From NCBI RefSeq assembly GCF_004341365.1, contig NZ_SLXH01000007.1:62001-126000 (forward strand): a stretch of 64,000 nucleotides of DNA, given 5' to 3'. Both the position numbers and the translations under genes were made by a program. The number at the start of each line of letters is the position of its first letter. Positions within the stretch are counted from its first letter, which is position 1. The notes under the pieces were generated by a model, which was given only the letters and a program-made list of their open reading frames with translations, did not search any database and was not told the origin of the DNA. The stretch comes from Simplicispira metamorpha. Its GTDB lineage: Bacteria > Pseudomonadota > Gammaproteobacteria > Burkholderiales > Burkholderiaceae_C. This document shows, piece after piece, positions 40,137-48,700 of the stretch.

Positions 40137-41219
40137 TCAGCGCCCTCCCTTCAGGGCCGTGGGGGTACGCACCCAGCGGATGCGGTAGGCAATCAAGGTG
40201 TCGCAGGCCAGCAGCGCGAACAAGAGCAGGCCCTGGAACACCCCCGTGAGCGACTTGGGCAACCCCAGGCGCGACTGCGCCAGCTCACCGCCGATATAAA
40301 ACATGCTCATCAAGATGGCTGAAAACACCATGCCCACCGGGTGCAGCCGCCCGACAAAGGCGACGATGATGGCGGCAAAACCGTAGCCCGTGGGCACATA
40401 CGGCGTGAGCTGGCCCAGCGGCCCGGCCACTTCCAGCGCCCCAGCCAGACCGGCCGCAGCGCCCGACACCAACAGCGCCGTCCACAGCGCCCGGCGCGAT
40501 GAGAACCCCGCGTAACGCGCCGCCGCCGGTGCCATGCCGCCGGCCTGCTGCGCAAAACCGGCGCGGGTGCGAAACAAAAACACCCACAGCGCCGCCGCAC
40601 CGGCCAGCGCCAGCAGCAAGCCGATGTTCATGCGCGAACCGGCCATCAGGCGCGGAATCTGCGTCACTTTCTCGAACGTCTTGGTTTGCGGAAAGTTGTA
40701 GCCCATGGGGTCTTTCCAGGGCCCGAACACCAGGTAGCCCAGCACCAACGTGGCCACATAGACCAGCATCAGGCTGACCAGAATTTCGTTGGCATTGAAG
40801 CGGTCGCGCAGCCAGGCCACCAGGCCCGCCCACACCATGCCGCCCAGCACCCCGGCCAGCAGCACCACCGGCACGATCCAGGCGCCGGTATTCTTGTCGG
40901 CCAGCAGCGCCACGCCACCGGCCGCAATGGCGCCCATGACAAACTGCCCCTCGGCACCAATGTTCCAGACGTTGGAGCGAAAGCACACCGCCAGCCCCAG
41001 CGCAATCAGCAGCAGCGGCGTGGCCTTGACCACCAGTTCGCCCAAGGCGTACTGCGACTTGATCGGCTCCCAGAAAAACACCTGCAAAGCGCGCACCGGG
41101 TCTTTGTCCAGGGCGGCAAACAGGGCGATGCCGATCAGCACCGTAATCGCCAGCGCCAGCAGCGGCGAGCCATAGCTCCACAGGCGCGAGGCCTGCGGAC
41201 GCGGTTCAAGCCTGAGCAT
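40137..41219 (-). CDS. ABC transporter permease, nucleoside/purine type (NupP-like)
   Basis: A 360-residue membrane protein, partner of the downstream permease. It begins MLRLEPRPQASRLWSYGSPLLALAITVL and has the family segment FRSNVWNIGAEGQFVMGAIAAGG and the coupling loop GGMAPAAARYAGFSSRRALW. About 9-10 helices. Its start overlaps the end of the ATPase gene by 14 bases, again showing translational coupling. Confidence 0.92.
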   Translation of the reverse strand: MLRLEPRPQASRLWSYGSPLLALAITVLIGIALFAALDKDPVRALQVFFWEPIKSQYALGELVVKATPLLLIALGLAVCFRSNVWNIGAEGQFVMGAIAAGGVALLADKNTGAWIVPVVLLAGVLGGMVWAGLVAWLRDRFNANEILVSLMLVYVATLVLGYLVFGPWKDPMGYNFPQTKTFEKVTQIPRLMAGSRMNIGLLLALAGAAALWVFLFRTRAGFAQQAGGMAPAAARYAGFSSRRALWTALLVSGAAAGLAGALEVAGPLGQLTPYVPTGYGFAAIIVAFVGRLHPVGMVFSAILMSMFYIGGELAQSRLGLPKSLTGVFQGLLLFALLACDTLIAYRIRWVRTPTALKGGR

Positions 41220-42831
41220 GGTGTGCCTCCTGGTCCAGTGCGTTCAGTTGATCGCGGTTGCGGGCCAGGTGGGCCTGCACATCGGCGTGCCACAGGCCGC
41301 TCATCCACTCGCCGATGCGCTCGACCGTAGCCTGCTCGCGCGCTACCGGCGGCGACAGGTGCCCCTTGGCGATCACGTACAGCCGGTCGCTGATGTCAAA
41401 CAGCTCCTCCAGCTCTTCGCTCAGCACCAGCACGGCGCACCCCGCATCGCGCAGCGCCAGCAGGGCCGCGCGGATTTGCTGCGCCGCGCCCACGTCCACG
41501 CCCCAGGTGGGCTGCGAGACGATGAGCAGCTGGGGGCGCGCGTCGATTTCGCGGCCCACGATGAACTTTTGCAAGTTGCCCCCCGACAACGACTGCGCCG
41601 GTGCATTCACCCCGCCCGCCTTGACGCGAAAGCGCTCAATGATGCGCTGTGCCTGCGCCTGCAACTTGCCCATGTCGATCCAGCCCAGCGCCCCCACGGC
41701 ATCACTGCGCGTGAGCAGCAGGTTGTGCGCCAGCCCCATGCTGGGCACGGCACCGCGCCCCAGCCGCTCTTCAGGCACAAAGTGCAGGCCCAGCGCACGC
41801 CGTTCGCGCGGGCCCAGGCGGCCAGCGCGGTGGCCTGCTACCTGCACCATCTCCGGTGCTGGACGCAAATCTTCGCCCGAGAGGGCGTACAGCAGTTCTT
41901 TTTGCCCGTTGCCCGAAACACCGGCAATACCCACCACCTCGCCCGCACACACTTCCAAGTCCAGGTCGATGAGATCCACGCCAAACTGGTCGGCGCGTGC
42001 CAGATTCAGGCCCTGCACACGCAGCACCGGTGCGCCCGTGTGCGCAGCGCGGTACTCCAGCGCGGGCGGCTCGGCGCCAATCATCAGGCGCGAGAGCGAG
42101 GCGTTGGACTCCTCGCGCGGGTCGCACACGCCCGTCACCTGGCCACCGCGCAGTACCGTGCAGGCGCTGCACAACGCGCGGATTTCGTGCAGCTTGTGGC
42201 TGATGTAGAGAATGCTGCAGCCCTCTGCGGCGATCTTGCGCAGCACCACAAACAGCTTCTCGACGGCCTGCGGCGTGAGCACCGAAGTGGGCTCGTCCAG
42301 AATCAGCACCTTGGGCTCGGCGAGCAGGGCGCGGATGATTTCCACGCGCTGCATCTCGCCCACGCTCAGGGTGTGTACCGGGCGCAGCGGGTCCACGTCC
42401 AGCCCGTACTCGGCGGCCTTGGCGTTGATGCGCCGCGTCACCTCCGACAGGGGCAGGCTTTTGTCCAGCCCCAGCCAGACGTTCTCGGCCACCGAGAGCG
42501 TGTCAAACAAGCTGAAGTGCTGGAACACCATGGCAATGCCCAACGCACGCGCCTCTTGCGGGTTGCGCACCTGCACCAGTTGGCCGTTGAACTGCACGCT
42601 GCCCTCGTCAGGCTGGACAGCGCCATAAATGATCTTCATCAGCGTGGATTTGCCAGCGCCGTTTTCGCCCAGCACGGCGTGGATTTCGCCCGGCTGCACT
42701 GTCAGCGAGACGCCGCTGTTGGCCACCACGGCGGGGTAGCGCTTGGTGATGCCGGTCAACTGTAGCCGTGGCGGTGGCGGCTCAGGCAGCGGCGACGCCC
42801 CAGGCGCGCAAGGAGGTACGGTAGAACTCAT
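41206..42831 (-). CDS. ABC transporter ATP-binding protein, tandem-NBD nucleoside type
   Basis: A 541-residue double ATPase (NupO/YufO-like) powering the purine importer. NBD1 has Walker A LGENGAGKSTL (about 54-64), signature LSVGEMQRVEI and Walker B VLILDEPTSVL. NBD2 has a degenerate P-loop (GVSGNGQKEL), an intact signature LSGGNLQKFIVGREI and an altered Walker B (LLIVSQPTWGVD), the usual asymmetry of this family, in which NBD1 is the active site. First gene of the operon; an interspersed repeat and the divergent DUF4148 gene lie upstream. Confidence 0.93.
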   Translation of the reverse strand: MSSTVPPCAPGASPLPEPPPPRLQLTGITKRYPAVVANSGVSLTVQPGEIHAVLGENGAGKSTLMKIIYGAVQPDEGSVQFNGQLVQVRNPQEARALGIAMVFQHFSLFDTLSVAENVWLGLDKSLPLSEVTRRINAKAAEYGLDVDPLRPVHTLSVGEMQRVEIIRALLAEPKVLILDEPTSVLTPQAVEKLFVVLRKIAAEGCSILYISHKLHEIRALCSACTVLRGGQVTGVCDPREESNASLSRLMIGAEPPALEYRAAHTGAPVLRVQGLNLARADQFGVDLIDLDLEVCAGEVVGIAGVSGNGQKELLYALSGEDLRPAPEMVQVAGHRAGRLGPRERRALGLHFVPEERLGRGAVPSMGLAHNLLLTRSDAVGALGWIDMGKLQAQAQRIIERFRVKAGGVNAPAQSLSGGNLQKFIVGREIDARPQLLIVSQPTWGVDVGAAQQIRAALLALRDAGCAVLVLSEELEELFDISDRLYVIAKGHLSPPVAREQATVERIGEWMSGLWHADVQAHLARNRDQLNALDQEAHHAQA

Positions 42832-43157
42832 GCGCGCGATTGTCTCTCAGTTTGCTTTGGCTTTATGAACCAAATTAGGCTTTAGCGCAATGTGGTCGTG
42901 CGCTAGCAGCTATCGTTTTGATAGCTTTCACAGAGCAGCTGGATAACAGGTCTGTACCGTGCAGCCCATGCCAGTTGACGACACAGTCGCAAAAGTTCCC
43001 CCTTGATTGCACCAAGAACTGGAACAGTCAGTTTGCGACTGGATAGTTTTTCTTTAAACGAATAAGGAATAAAGTTCACTCACTCGATAAGCAACCCGTT
43101 ACCCGGGCTGGCATCGACCAATTTTTGAAGTCACTTTTTTTGCACAGGAACACTGCC
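42832..43157. other. Divergent intergenic region between the purine operon and DUF4148 gene
   Basis: 326 bases without a gene. It holds a copy of the interspersed repeat (42868-42928) and, at 43020-43085, an AT-richer stretch (GGATAGTTTTTCTTTAAACG, AATAAGGAATAAAGTTC) that may carry the DUF4148 promoter. No riboswitch-like structure was seen for the purine operon. Confidence 0.45.
42868..42928. repeat. Copy of the interspersed repeat
   Basis: ACCAAATTAGGCTTTAGCGC, GTCGTGCGCTAGCAGCTATC, GTTTTGATAGC; the GCTATCGTTTTGATAGC part is a hairpin. Confidence 0.7.
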
Positions 43158-43466
43158 ATGAACACCGCTCGCATCCTTTCCATCGCCGCCATCGCCGCTC
43201 TCTCCAGCCTGGGCGCCCAGGCACAAGACCAGTTTGACACCGTTTACGGCATCAACTACCAAGCCCAGACCCAATCCGAGCGCACCCGCGCCGAAGTGAA
43301 CGCCGAAGCGGTGCAGGCCGTCGCCCACTTCAAGAACGATGTGGTGGGCAGCGCCCCCGCCGCCCAGGCAGCCACTGCGGGCACCGCACTGAGCCGCGAT
43401 ACCGTGCGCGCTGAAGCCGTGACTGCCGTGCGCTCGGGCACGCTGGCTTCGGGCATCCGCAGCTGA
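43158..43466 (+). CDS. DUF4148 small exported protein
   Basis: A 102-residue protein with a signal peptide (MNTARILSIAAIAALSSLGAQA-QDQFD). The mature part is short, Ala-rich and likely helical, with SERTRAEVNAEAVQAVAHFKN and LSRDTVRAEAVTAVRSG, the repeated R-x-E-V-x-A pattern of DUF4148 proteins that are abundant in Burkholderiales. Function unknown; often stress- or envelope-related by expression. The ATG at 43158 is used. It is a single-gene unit with its own terminator. Confidence 0.82.
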   Translation: MNTARILSIAAIAALSSLGAQAQDQFDTVYGINYQAQTQSERTRAEVNAEAVQAVAHFKNDVVGSAPAAQAATAGTALSRDTVRAEAVTAVRSGTLASGIRS

Positions 43467-43504
43467 TAACACGGGAGCGCCTGCTGCGGCAGGTGATCCG
43501 TCCA

Positions 43505-43536
43505 ACCCCGCAAGGCCCGTGCCGCTGCGGGGTTTT
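43505..43536 (+). terminator. Intrinsic terminator of the DUF4148 gene
   Basis: ACCCCGCA-loop-TGCGGGGT followed by TTT, 38 bp past the stop. Confidence 0.8.
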
Positions 43537-43551
43537 GTGTTTTGGGCCGGG

Positions 43552-45648
43552 TCACGGCGTGTCGGGGCCGTGCGGGCTGTGCCGGTCCCCCACCACCACG
43601 CGATTGCGCCCGGCGCGCTTGGCCTGATAACAGGCCATGTCCGCAGCATGCAGCACGGACTGCACCTGGTCGCGTGCCGTGTCCAGCACCACCAGCCCGA
43701 TGCTCACGCCCAAGGCAAAGCTGCGGCCCTGGTAGGCAGGGGCCCAGGCCTGCACGGTGGCGCGCAATTGCTCGGCCACCACCTGGGCATGCGCCAGCGT
43801 ACAACCGGGCAGAACCACCACAAACTGATCTCCCCCCAGGCGGGCAGCCCAGCCAATCTGGCGCACCTGCGCTTGCACCAGACCCGCAACGCGGCGCAAT
43901 ACATCGTCGCCCGCTCCATGGCCGGCCACGTCGTTGACCACACTGAAGTGGTCCAAATCCAGAAACAGCACCACGCCATCGCAGCCCTGACCCGCGGGCG
44001 CAGGCTCGGGGGAAGGCACTGGCGGCGCAACGCTCAGGCGCTGTGCCCGCTCGGCCAGCAGCAGGTGCAGGCGCTGCTCCAGACCCTGGCGATTGGGTAG
44101 CTGAGTCAGGCTGTCGTGTGTGGCGGCCCAGGCGCCATGCTGGCGGGCCGCGCGCAGGGCCGTGATGTCTTCCAAAATCCAGACCGTGCCGCCCCGCATG
44201 CTGTGGGCTTGCACCGCCCGCCCTTGCACCCGTGCCCACACCGGGCTGGCATCCTTGCGCCGAAAGCACACTTCGCCCTCGAAAGCGCCATGTGCCGCAA
44301 ACCCCGCCTGTACACGCGCACCCAGTTCGGCGTAATCCGCCTCAGAGGGATAAAGGATGCGTGCTGGCTGGCCTTGCAGTTCTTGCGCTGTATAGCCCAG
44401 CATCTGGCAAGCTTGGCGGCCCAGCACCTTCAGGCGCCCACCCCGGGTGATAACAATGCCCACCGAGGCGTGCTCCAGAATGGCCTGAAAGCGCCCAGCC
44501 AAGGCCTGGTGCTGTTGTTGGTGATGGGCACGTTGTTGCTCCAGGTACTGAAACACCTGCACCAGTGCGCCCACCTCGCCACCAGCGCGCGGCCAGTCTG
44601 GCGCAGGCCCGGGCGCCGGGGGCCAGAGCGCCTGCGCACGCTCACACAAATGCGCCAGAGGCTGCGCCAGCCACAGCATGGTCAACACGACCAGCGCGCC
44701 CAACAGCGCCATGCTGGCGGTGGCCAGCCACCACGCCTGGCGCTGCGCCTCTTGCAGCGGTGCCAGCACCGCACCCGAATCCGTCACCCGGGCCACCATC
44801 CACTGCGGCAGCGGGATGCCAGCCATGCTCACGATGTAACCTGGCAGGCGCTGTGTACTGCCAGCACCCGTGATGGGCTGTGCCTCGGCCAGCCACCGGG
44901 CATGGGCCTGGGCCAGACCTGGCTCATCACGCACCAGGGTCTGGGTACGGGCGGGATCGGAGTGCAACAAGATCGTGCCATCGCGCGTGAACACCACCAG
45001 GCGCGAGTGGCCGCGCTGGGGCGGTGCCATGGAGGCGGGCAGCAGCCCCTGGGATTGCAGCCGCAACGCCCCAGCCACCACCCCCAGCACAGCGCCATCA
45101 CTTCGCAACAAGGGCATGGTGAACAGGACACGCGCCTCGCTGGCACGCCCGGCGACCAGCTCGGACACCATGGGCTTGCCGCTCACCAACGTGCGGCGCA
45201 AGGCATCGCGCTCGACGGGCTCCACCCCAGCCAGCGACTCAAAACGGCCATTGCGCAGGTTCACGCGCAACTGGCCGTCTTGGCGCGCCACCTGTACCGC
45301 ATCAAAAAATGGCACTGCGGGCAGGCCTTGTTGCAGCAGCCCCTGCAATAGCGCAGGCGAGTCCAGCATGGCTGGTGTGATGCCTGCGGCCAGCGTGCGC
45401 AGCACTTTCTGGCTTTGTTCTATTTTGCTGGCCAGCAGCCGCGCCACCATTTCCACTTCATCGGTTTGCTGCGATTGCAGTTGCTCCAGGGCTTGCTGGC
45501 CTGCGGAGCGGGCCAGCAGCCACGCCGAAACCACACCCGAGAGCACCATCGCCAGCAAGGCCAGGCACACCAGTTGCCACACCAAAGGGCCGGGCAGTGG
45601 CCAGCGCTGCACATCGCCCTCGGATCGCACGGGCCCATGCGCACTCAT
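43552..45648 (-). CDS. Membrane sensor with Cache, PAS and degenerate GGDEF domains
   Basis: A 698-residue membrane protein: TM1 (WQLVCLALLAMVLSGVVSAWLLA), a periplasmic sensing region of about 250 residues, TM2 (WWLATASMALLGALVVLTMLW), a HAMP-like linker and coiled coil, a PAS domain (FQAILEHASVGIVITRGGRLKVLGRQACQMLGY) and a GGDEF domain. The active loop reads GGDQF (605-609) instead of GG[D/E]EF, so a catalytic glutamate is replaced by glutamine, and no RxxD site precedes it. It is therefore doubtful as a diguanylate cyclase and may act as a c-di-GMP or GTP sensor. ATG 45648 chosen; an upstream extension is possible. Confidence 0.85.
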   Translation of the reverse strand: MSAHGPVRSEGDVQRWPLPGPLVWQLVCLALLAMVLSGVVSAWLLARSAGQQALEQLQSQQTDEVEMVARLLASKIEQSQKVLRTLAAGITPAMLDSPALLQGLLQQGLPAVPFFDAVQVARQDGQLRVNLRNGRFESLAGVEPVERDALRRTLVSGKPMVSELVAGRASEARVLFTMPLLRSDGAVLGVVAGALRLQSQGLLPASMAPPQRGHSRLVVFTRDGTILLHSDPARTQTLVRDEPGLAQAHARWLAEAQPITGAGSTQRLPGYIVSMAGIPLPQWMVARVTDSGAVLAPLQEAQRQAWWLATASMALLGALVVLTMLWLAQPLAHLCERAQALWPPAPGPAPDWPRAGGEVGALVQVFQYLEQQRAHHQQQHQALAGRFQAILEHASVGIVITRGGRLKVLGRQACQMLGYTAQELQGQPARILYPSEADYAELGARVQAGFAAHGAFEGEVCFRRKDASPVWARVQGRAVQAHSMRGGTVWILEDITALRAARQHGAWAATHDSLTQLPNRQGLEQRLHLLLAERAQRLSVAPPVPSPEPAPAGQGCDGVVLFLDLDHFSVVNDVAGHGAGDDVLRRVAGLVQAQVRQIGWAARLGGDQFVVVLPGCTLAHAQVVAEQLRATVQAWAPAYQGRSFALGVSIGLVVLDTARDQVQSVLHAADMACYQAKRAGRNRVVVGDRHSPHGPDTP

Positions 45649-45895
45649 GCGTACCCCACGCAGGAGGCCTTGCGCCTGGAGCGAACGGGCAGTGGACGGG
45701 GCGGACAGCACAGGCGACAGCAAACACGCCAGCGCCTGGCATCCAGAACGGGAAAAATGGACATGGTGGCAGCGACTTACCGGAGGCAAGAGGCCAATAT
45801 ACGCAGCCATTGGCACCCCGACCTTGGGTGGAACCCTCGCTTGAACCGGGGTAAAAACCCTGAGAAGGGGTATGACCTTCAGTCCACCAGACCCA

Positions 45896-46519
45896 TCAAC
45901 CGCCCACCATGTTCTGCAAGACGCCCGGCTGCGGCAAGCGCAGCACGTTGCCGGTTCCTGCAATCAACCCATGTTCGCGCAGACTGCGCAGTACGCGCGA
46001 GAACGTCTCCGGAGCGATGCCCAGCTGCGCCGCGATCAGGCGCTTGCGCTGTTGCAAGGTGACGCTCAGGGCGCCACTGCCATCTTGCTGAGCGTGGTGC
46101 AGCAACCACTGGGCACAGCGCGCCTCTGCGTCCTGGGCCAAGCGGCTGATGGCCAGTTCGGTTTGCTGGCGGTAGCCACTGGCCATATCGCGCAACAACC
46201 CCTGCATGGCTGGCGCCATGGCCTGCACCTCGCGCAGAAAAACCTCCAGAGGCTGGCTCCGCAATTGCACCCGGGTTTCAGCGACCATGTCCACGGGACA
46301 GGGCAGCCCCAACAAGGCCGAAGCGGCATCCAGCCAGGACGGCCCTTCGACGCTGCCCAATTGGTGGCGCATCTGGCCACCTTCACGCACGCCCATGACC
46401 ACCCGCCCACTGTCCAGGTACAGCACAGAGGTCAGCCGCTGCTGGCGCAGCCGCAACACGGTACCGGCAGCGGCTTCATCGCTCACCATGGAGAGGCCAG
46501 AATCGAAGTGGTTCAACAT
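45896..46519 (-). CDS. Crp/Fnr family transcription regulator
   Basis: A 207-residue regulator with an N-terminal cyclic-nucleotide-like beta domain (TVLRLRQQRLTSVLYLDSGRVVMGV) and a C-terminal winged helix with KRLIAAQLGIAPETFSRVLRSLREHGLI as the recognition region (about 158-185). It lacks the N-terminal cysteine cluster of Fnr, so oxygen sensing by an iron-sulfur cluster is unlikely. It lies between two c-di-GMP-domain genes, reading on the same strand as the GGDQF sensor (248-bp gap) and divergent from the EAL protein. This suggests it controls one or both. Confidence 0.88.
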   Translation of the reverse strand: MLNHFDSGLSMVSDEAAAGTVLRLRQQRLTSVLYLDSGRVVMGVREGGQMRHQLGSVEGPSWLDAASALLGLPCPVDMVAETRVQLRSQPLEVFLREVQAMAPAMQGLLRDMASGYRQQTELAISRLAQDAEARCAQWLLHHAQQDGSGALSVTLQQRKRLIAAQLGIAPETFSRVLRSLREHGLIAGTGNVLRLPQPGVLQNMVGG

Positions 46520-46700
46520 GACGGCGACTGTGCAGGGGTGGTTGCAATTGTGTTTTGCGCAATATCAAAAGTGCGATGTGCGGCGGCCACCAAACTGCCG
46601 TGCAAAACACCCGGCCACAGGATGCCCCGCGCAGCACCTGCGGGGCCACACACGCACTGCTGTAATACGACTGTCACCGCGGATCGCTACGCTGCCAGCA

Positions 46701-48662
46701 ATGACCATGCTCCGCACCAGACGCCCGCTGCCCTTCGTGCGCCCACCCTGTCCACGGGTGCTGGCGGCGCTGTCGCCCGCGCTACAGCAAGGGCAAGGGC
46801 CACTGGCCCAGTTGGTGCGGTCGGGGCAGTTGTATTGCGTTTTTCAGCCGCTGGCCGATCTGCGCGAGGGCACGGTATACGCCCACGAGGCACTCATCCG
46901 GGGGCCGCAGGGATCGCCCTGGCACACACCCGATGTCTTGCTGGACATGGCACGCCAGGAGCACCTGCTACAAGACTTTGAGCTGGTATGTGCCTACACC
47001 GCACTGCAAGGCTGGGGCGCCGCCCGCGCAGCGGGTCGGATATTCATCAATATCAGCGCCGATGCGCTGGTACAGGCCGTGGCATTGTGTGGTGCCGATA
47101 CGCTGGCGCGTACAGTGCGCACCTTCGGCGTACAACCGCGCATGGTGGTGCTGGAGATCACAGAACACGAGCGCGTGAGCGACATGGCCCGGCTGCGCCA
47201 AGCCGTACAGTGCGTGCATGGTGCAGGCATGCGACTGGCACTGGACGATTTTGGCGATGGGCGCTCCAGCCTGCGGGTGTGGTCTGAGGTCAAACCCGAC
47301 TTCGTCAAAATCGACAAATACTTCGTGCGCAACATCAGTGCGCAGCCCCAGAACCTGCAAATGGTGCAAGCCATCAAGAGCATTGCCCAGGTGTTTGGCA
47401 CCACCTTGGTGGCAGAGGGCATTGAAACACCCGCTGATTTGCGTGCATTGCGCGACCTGGACATCGCCTACGGCCAGGGCTGGCTGCTGGGCTATCCAGA
47501 CATCCAGCCGGTCGGTGTATTGCCTGCCGAGGCGCTCACAGCACTGCAAGATCGCCGTGTGGCGGTGCTGCCGCAACTGGCGCACCAGAGTGCGCGCCCC
47601 GGCATCCTGCGCCATGTGCCGGTGCTACAGGCGCCCACGCTCACCCCCGACACCGTCAACGACACCGTAGCCGCCTGCTTTCAAAACCATGAAAACCTGC
47701 ATGCGCTGGCCATTGTGGAAGATGGACGCCCGGTCGCACTGATCAATCGCCAGCAGTTCATGACGCACTACGCCACGCTGTACTTTCGGGAGGTGCATGG
47801 CCGCAAACCCTGCCTGGGCTTTGCGAATGTGCAGCCGCGCGTGGTGGAGCGCGATTGCGACGTTGAGCAGTTGCTGGGCATTCTGACGTCACAAGACCAG
47901 CGCTACCTGAGCGATGGCTTCATCGTCACGGCCAATGGCCGCTACATAGGCTTGGGCACAGGCGAGCAATTGGTGCGCACCGTGACCGAGGCACGCATCG
48001 AAGCAGCCCGCCACGCCAACCCCCTGACCTTTTTACCGGGCAATATCCCTATCAGCCTGCACATCACGCGCTTGTTGGAAAACCAGGTGAGCTTTGTCGC
48101 CTGCTATGCCGATTTGAACCATTTCAAACCATTCAACGACCAGTACGGCTATTGGCGCGGCGATGAAATGATCCGGCTGCTAGCGCGCGTCATCACCACC
48201 CACGCCAACGCGGAGCGCGATTTTGTCGGCCATGTGGGAGGGGATGATTTTCTGGTGCTGTTCCAAAGCCAGGACTGGCTGCCACGCTGCCAGGCCATCG
48301 TCGAGGAGTTTGGCCAGCAGGCGCGGCTGCTGTTTGATGCAGATGCCCAAGCCGCAGGGGGCATCCACGCTGAGGACCGGTATGGCGTGGAGCGATTTTT
48401 TCCGTGCACCACGGTGTCGGTGGGCGCTGCCTGCATTGCCCCAGATCAGACACTACAGGCCGAAGACGTGGCGAACCTGGCGGCGCTGGCCAAGCACGAT
48501 GCCAAACACCGCGCACTGCCCATCGTGGTGCACGAGAGCGCACAGGCGCCAACGCCCCAGAGCATTGCCACCCGCAGTCCTGCACACCTTCACTGCCACG
48601 GCCACGCACACGGCCATGCACATGCGCACAGCCCGATTGCGCCAGTGCTGACTGCCTATTGA
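46701..48662 (+). CDS. EAL-CBS-GGDEF protein with His-rich tail
   Basis: A 653-residue cytoplasmic protein. The EAL domain (about 40-285) keeps the catalytic residues: EAL (63-65), FINISADAL, LEITEHE, ALDDFGDG, VKIDKYF, AEGIETPADL and GQGWLLGYP, so c-di-GMP hydrolysis is likely. A CBS-pair-like region follows (VAACFQNHENLHALAIVEDGRPVALI). The C-terminal GGDEF domain reads GGDDF (513-517) without an inhibitory site and is probably regulatory. The extreme C-terminus is His-rich (HLHCHGHAHGHAHAHS), a possible metal sensor. Tandem ATGs at 46701 and 46707. Confidence 0.9.
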   Translation: MTMLRTRRPLPFVRPPCPRVLAALSPALQQGQGPLAQLVRSGQLYCVFQPLADLREGTVYAHEALIRGPQGSPWHTPDVLLDMARQEHLLQDFELVCAYTALQGWGAARAAGRIFINISADALVQAVALCGADTLARTVRTFGVQPRMVVLEITEHERVSDMARLRQAVQCVHGAGMRLALDDFGDGRSSLRVWSEVKPDFVKIDKYFVRNISAQPQNLQMVQAIKSIAQVFGTTLVAEGIETPADLRALRDLDIAYGQGWLLGYPDIQPVGVLPAEALTALQDRRVAVLPQLAHQSARPGILRHVPVLQAPTLTPDTVNDTVAACFQNHENLHALAIVEDGRPVALINRQQFMTHYATLYFREVHGRKPCLGFANVQPRVVERDCDVEQLLGILTSQDQRYLSDGFIVTANGRYIGLGTGEQLVRTVTEARIEAARHANPLTFLPGNIPISLHITRLLENQVSFVACYADLNHFKPFNDQYGYWRGDEMIRLLARVITTHANAERDFVGHVGGDDFLVLFQSQDWLPRCQAIVEEFGQQARLLFDADAQAAGGIHAEDRYGVERFFPCTTVSVGAACIAPDQTLQAEDVANLAALAKHDAKHRALPIVVHESAQAPTPQSIATRSPAHLHCHGHAHGHAHAHSPIAPVLTAY

Positions 48663-48700
48663 ACAGCCCACCCGGAGAGCCGAAGCCCCCCGGCTCTTGC

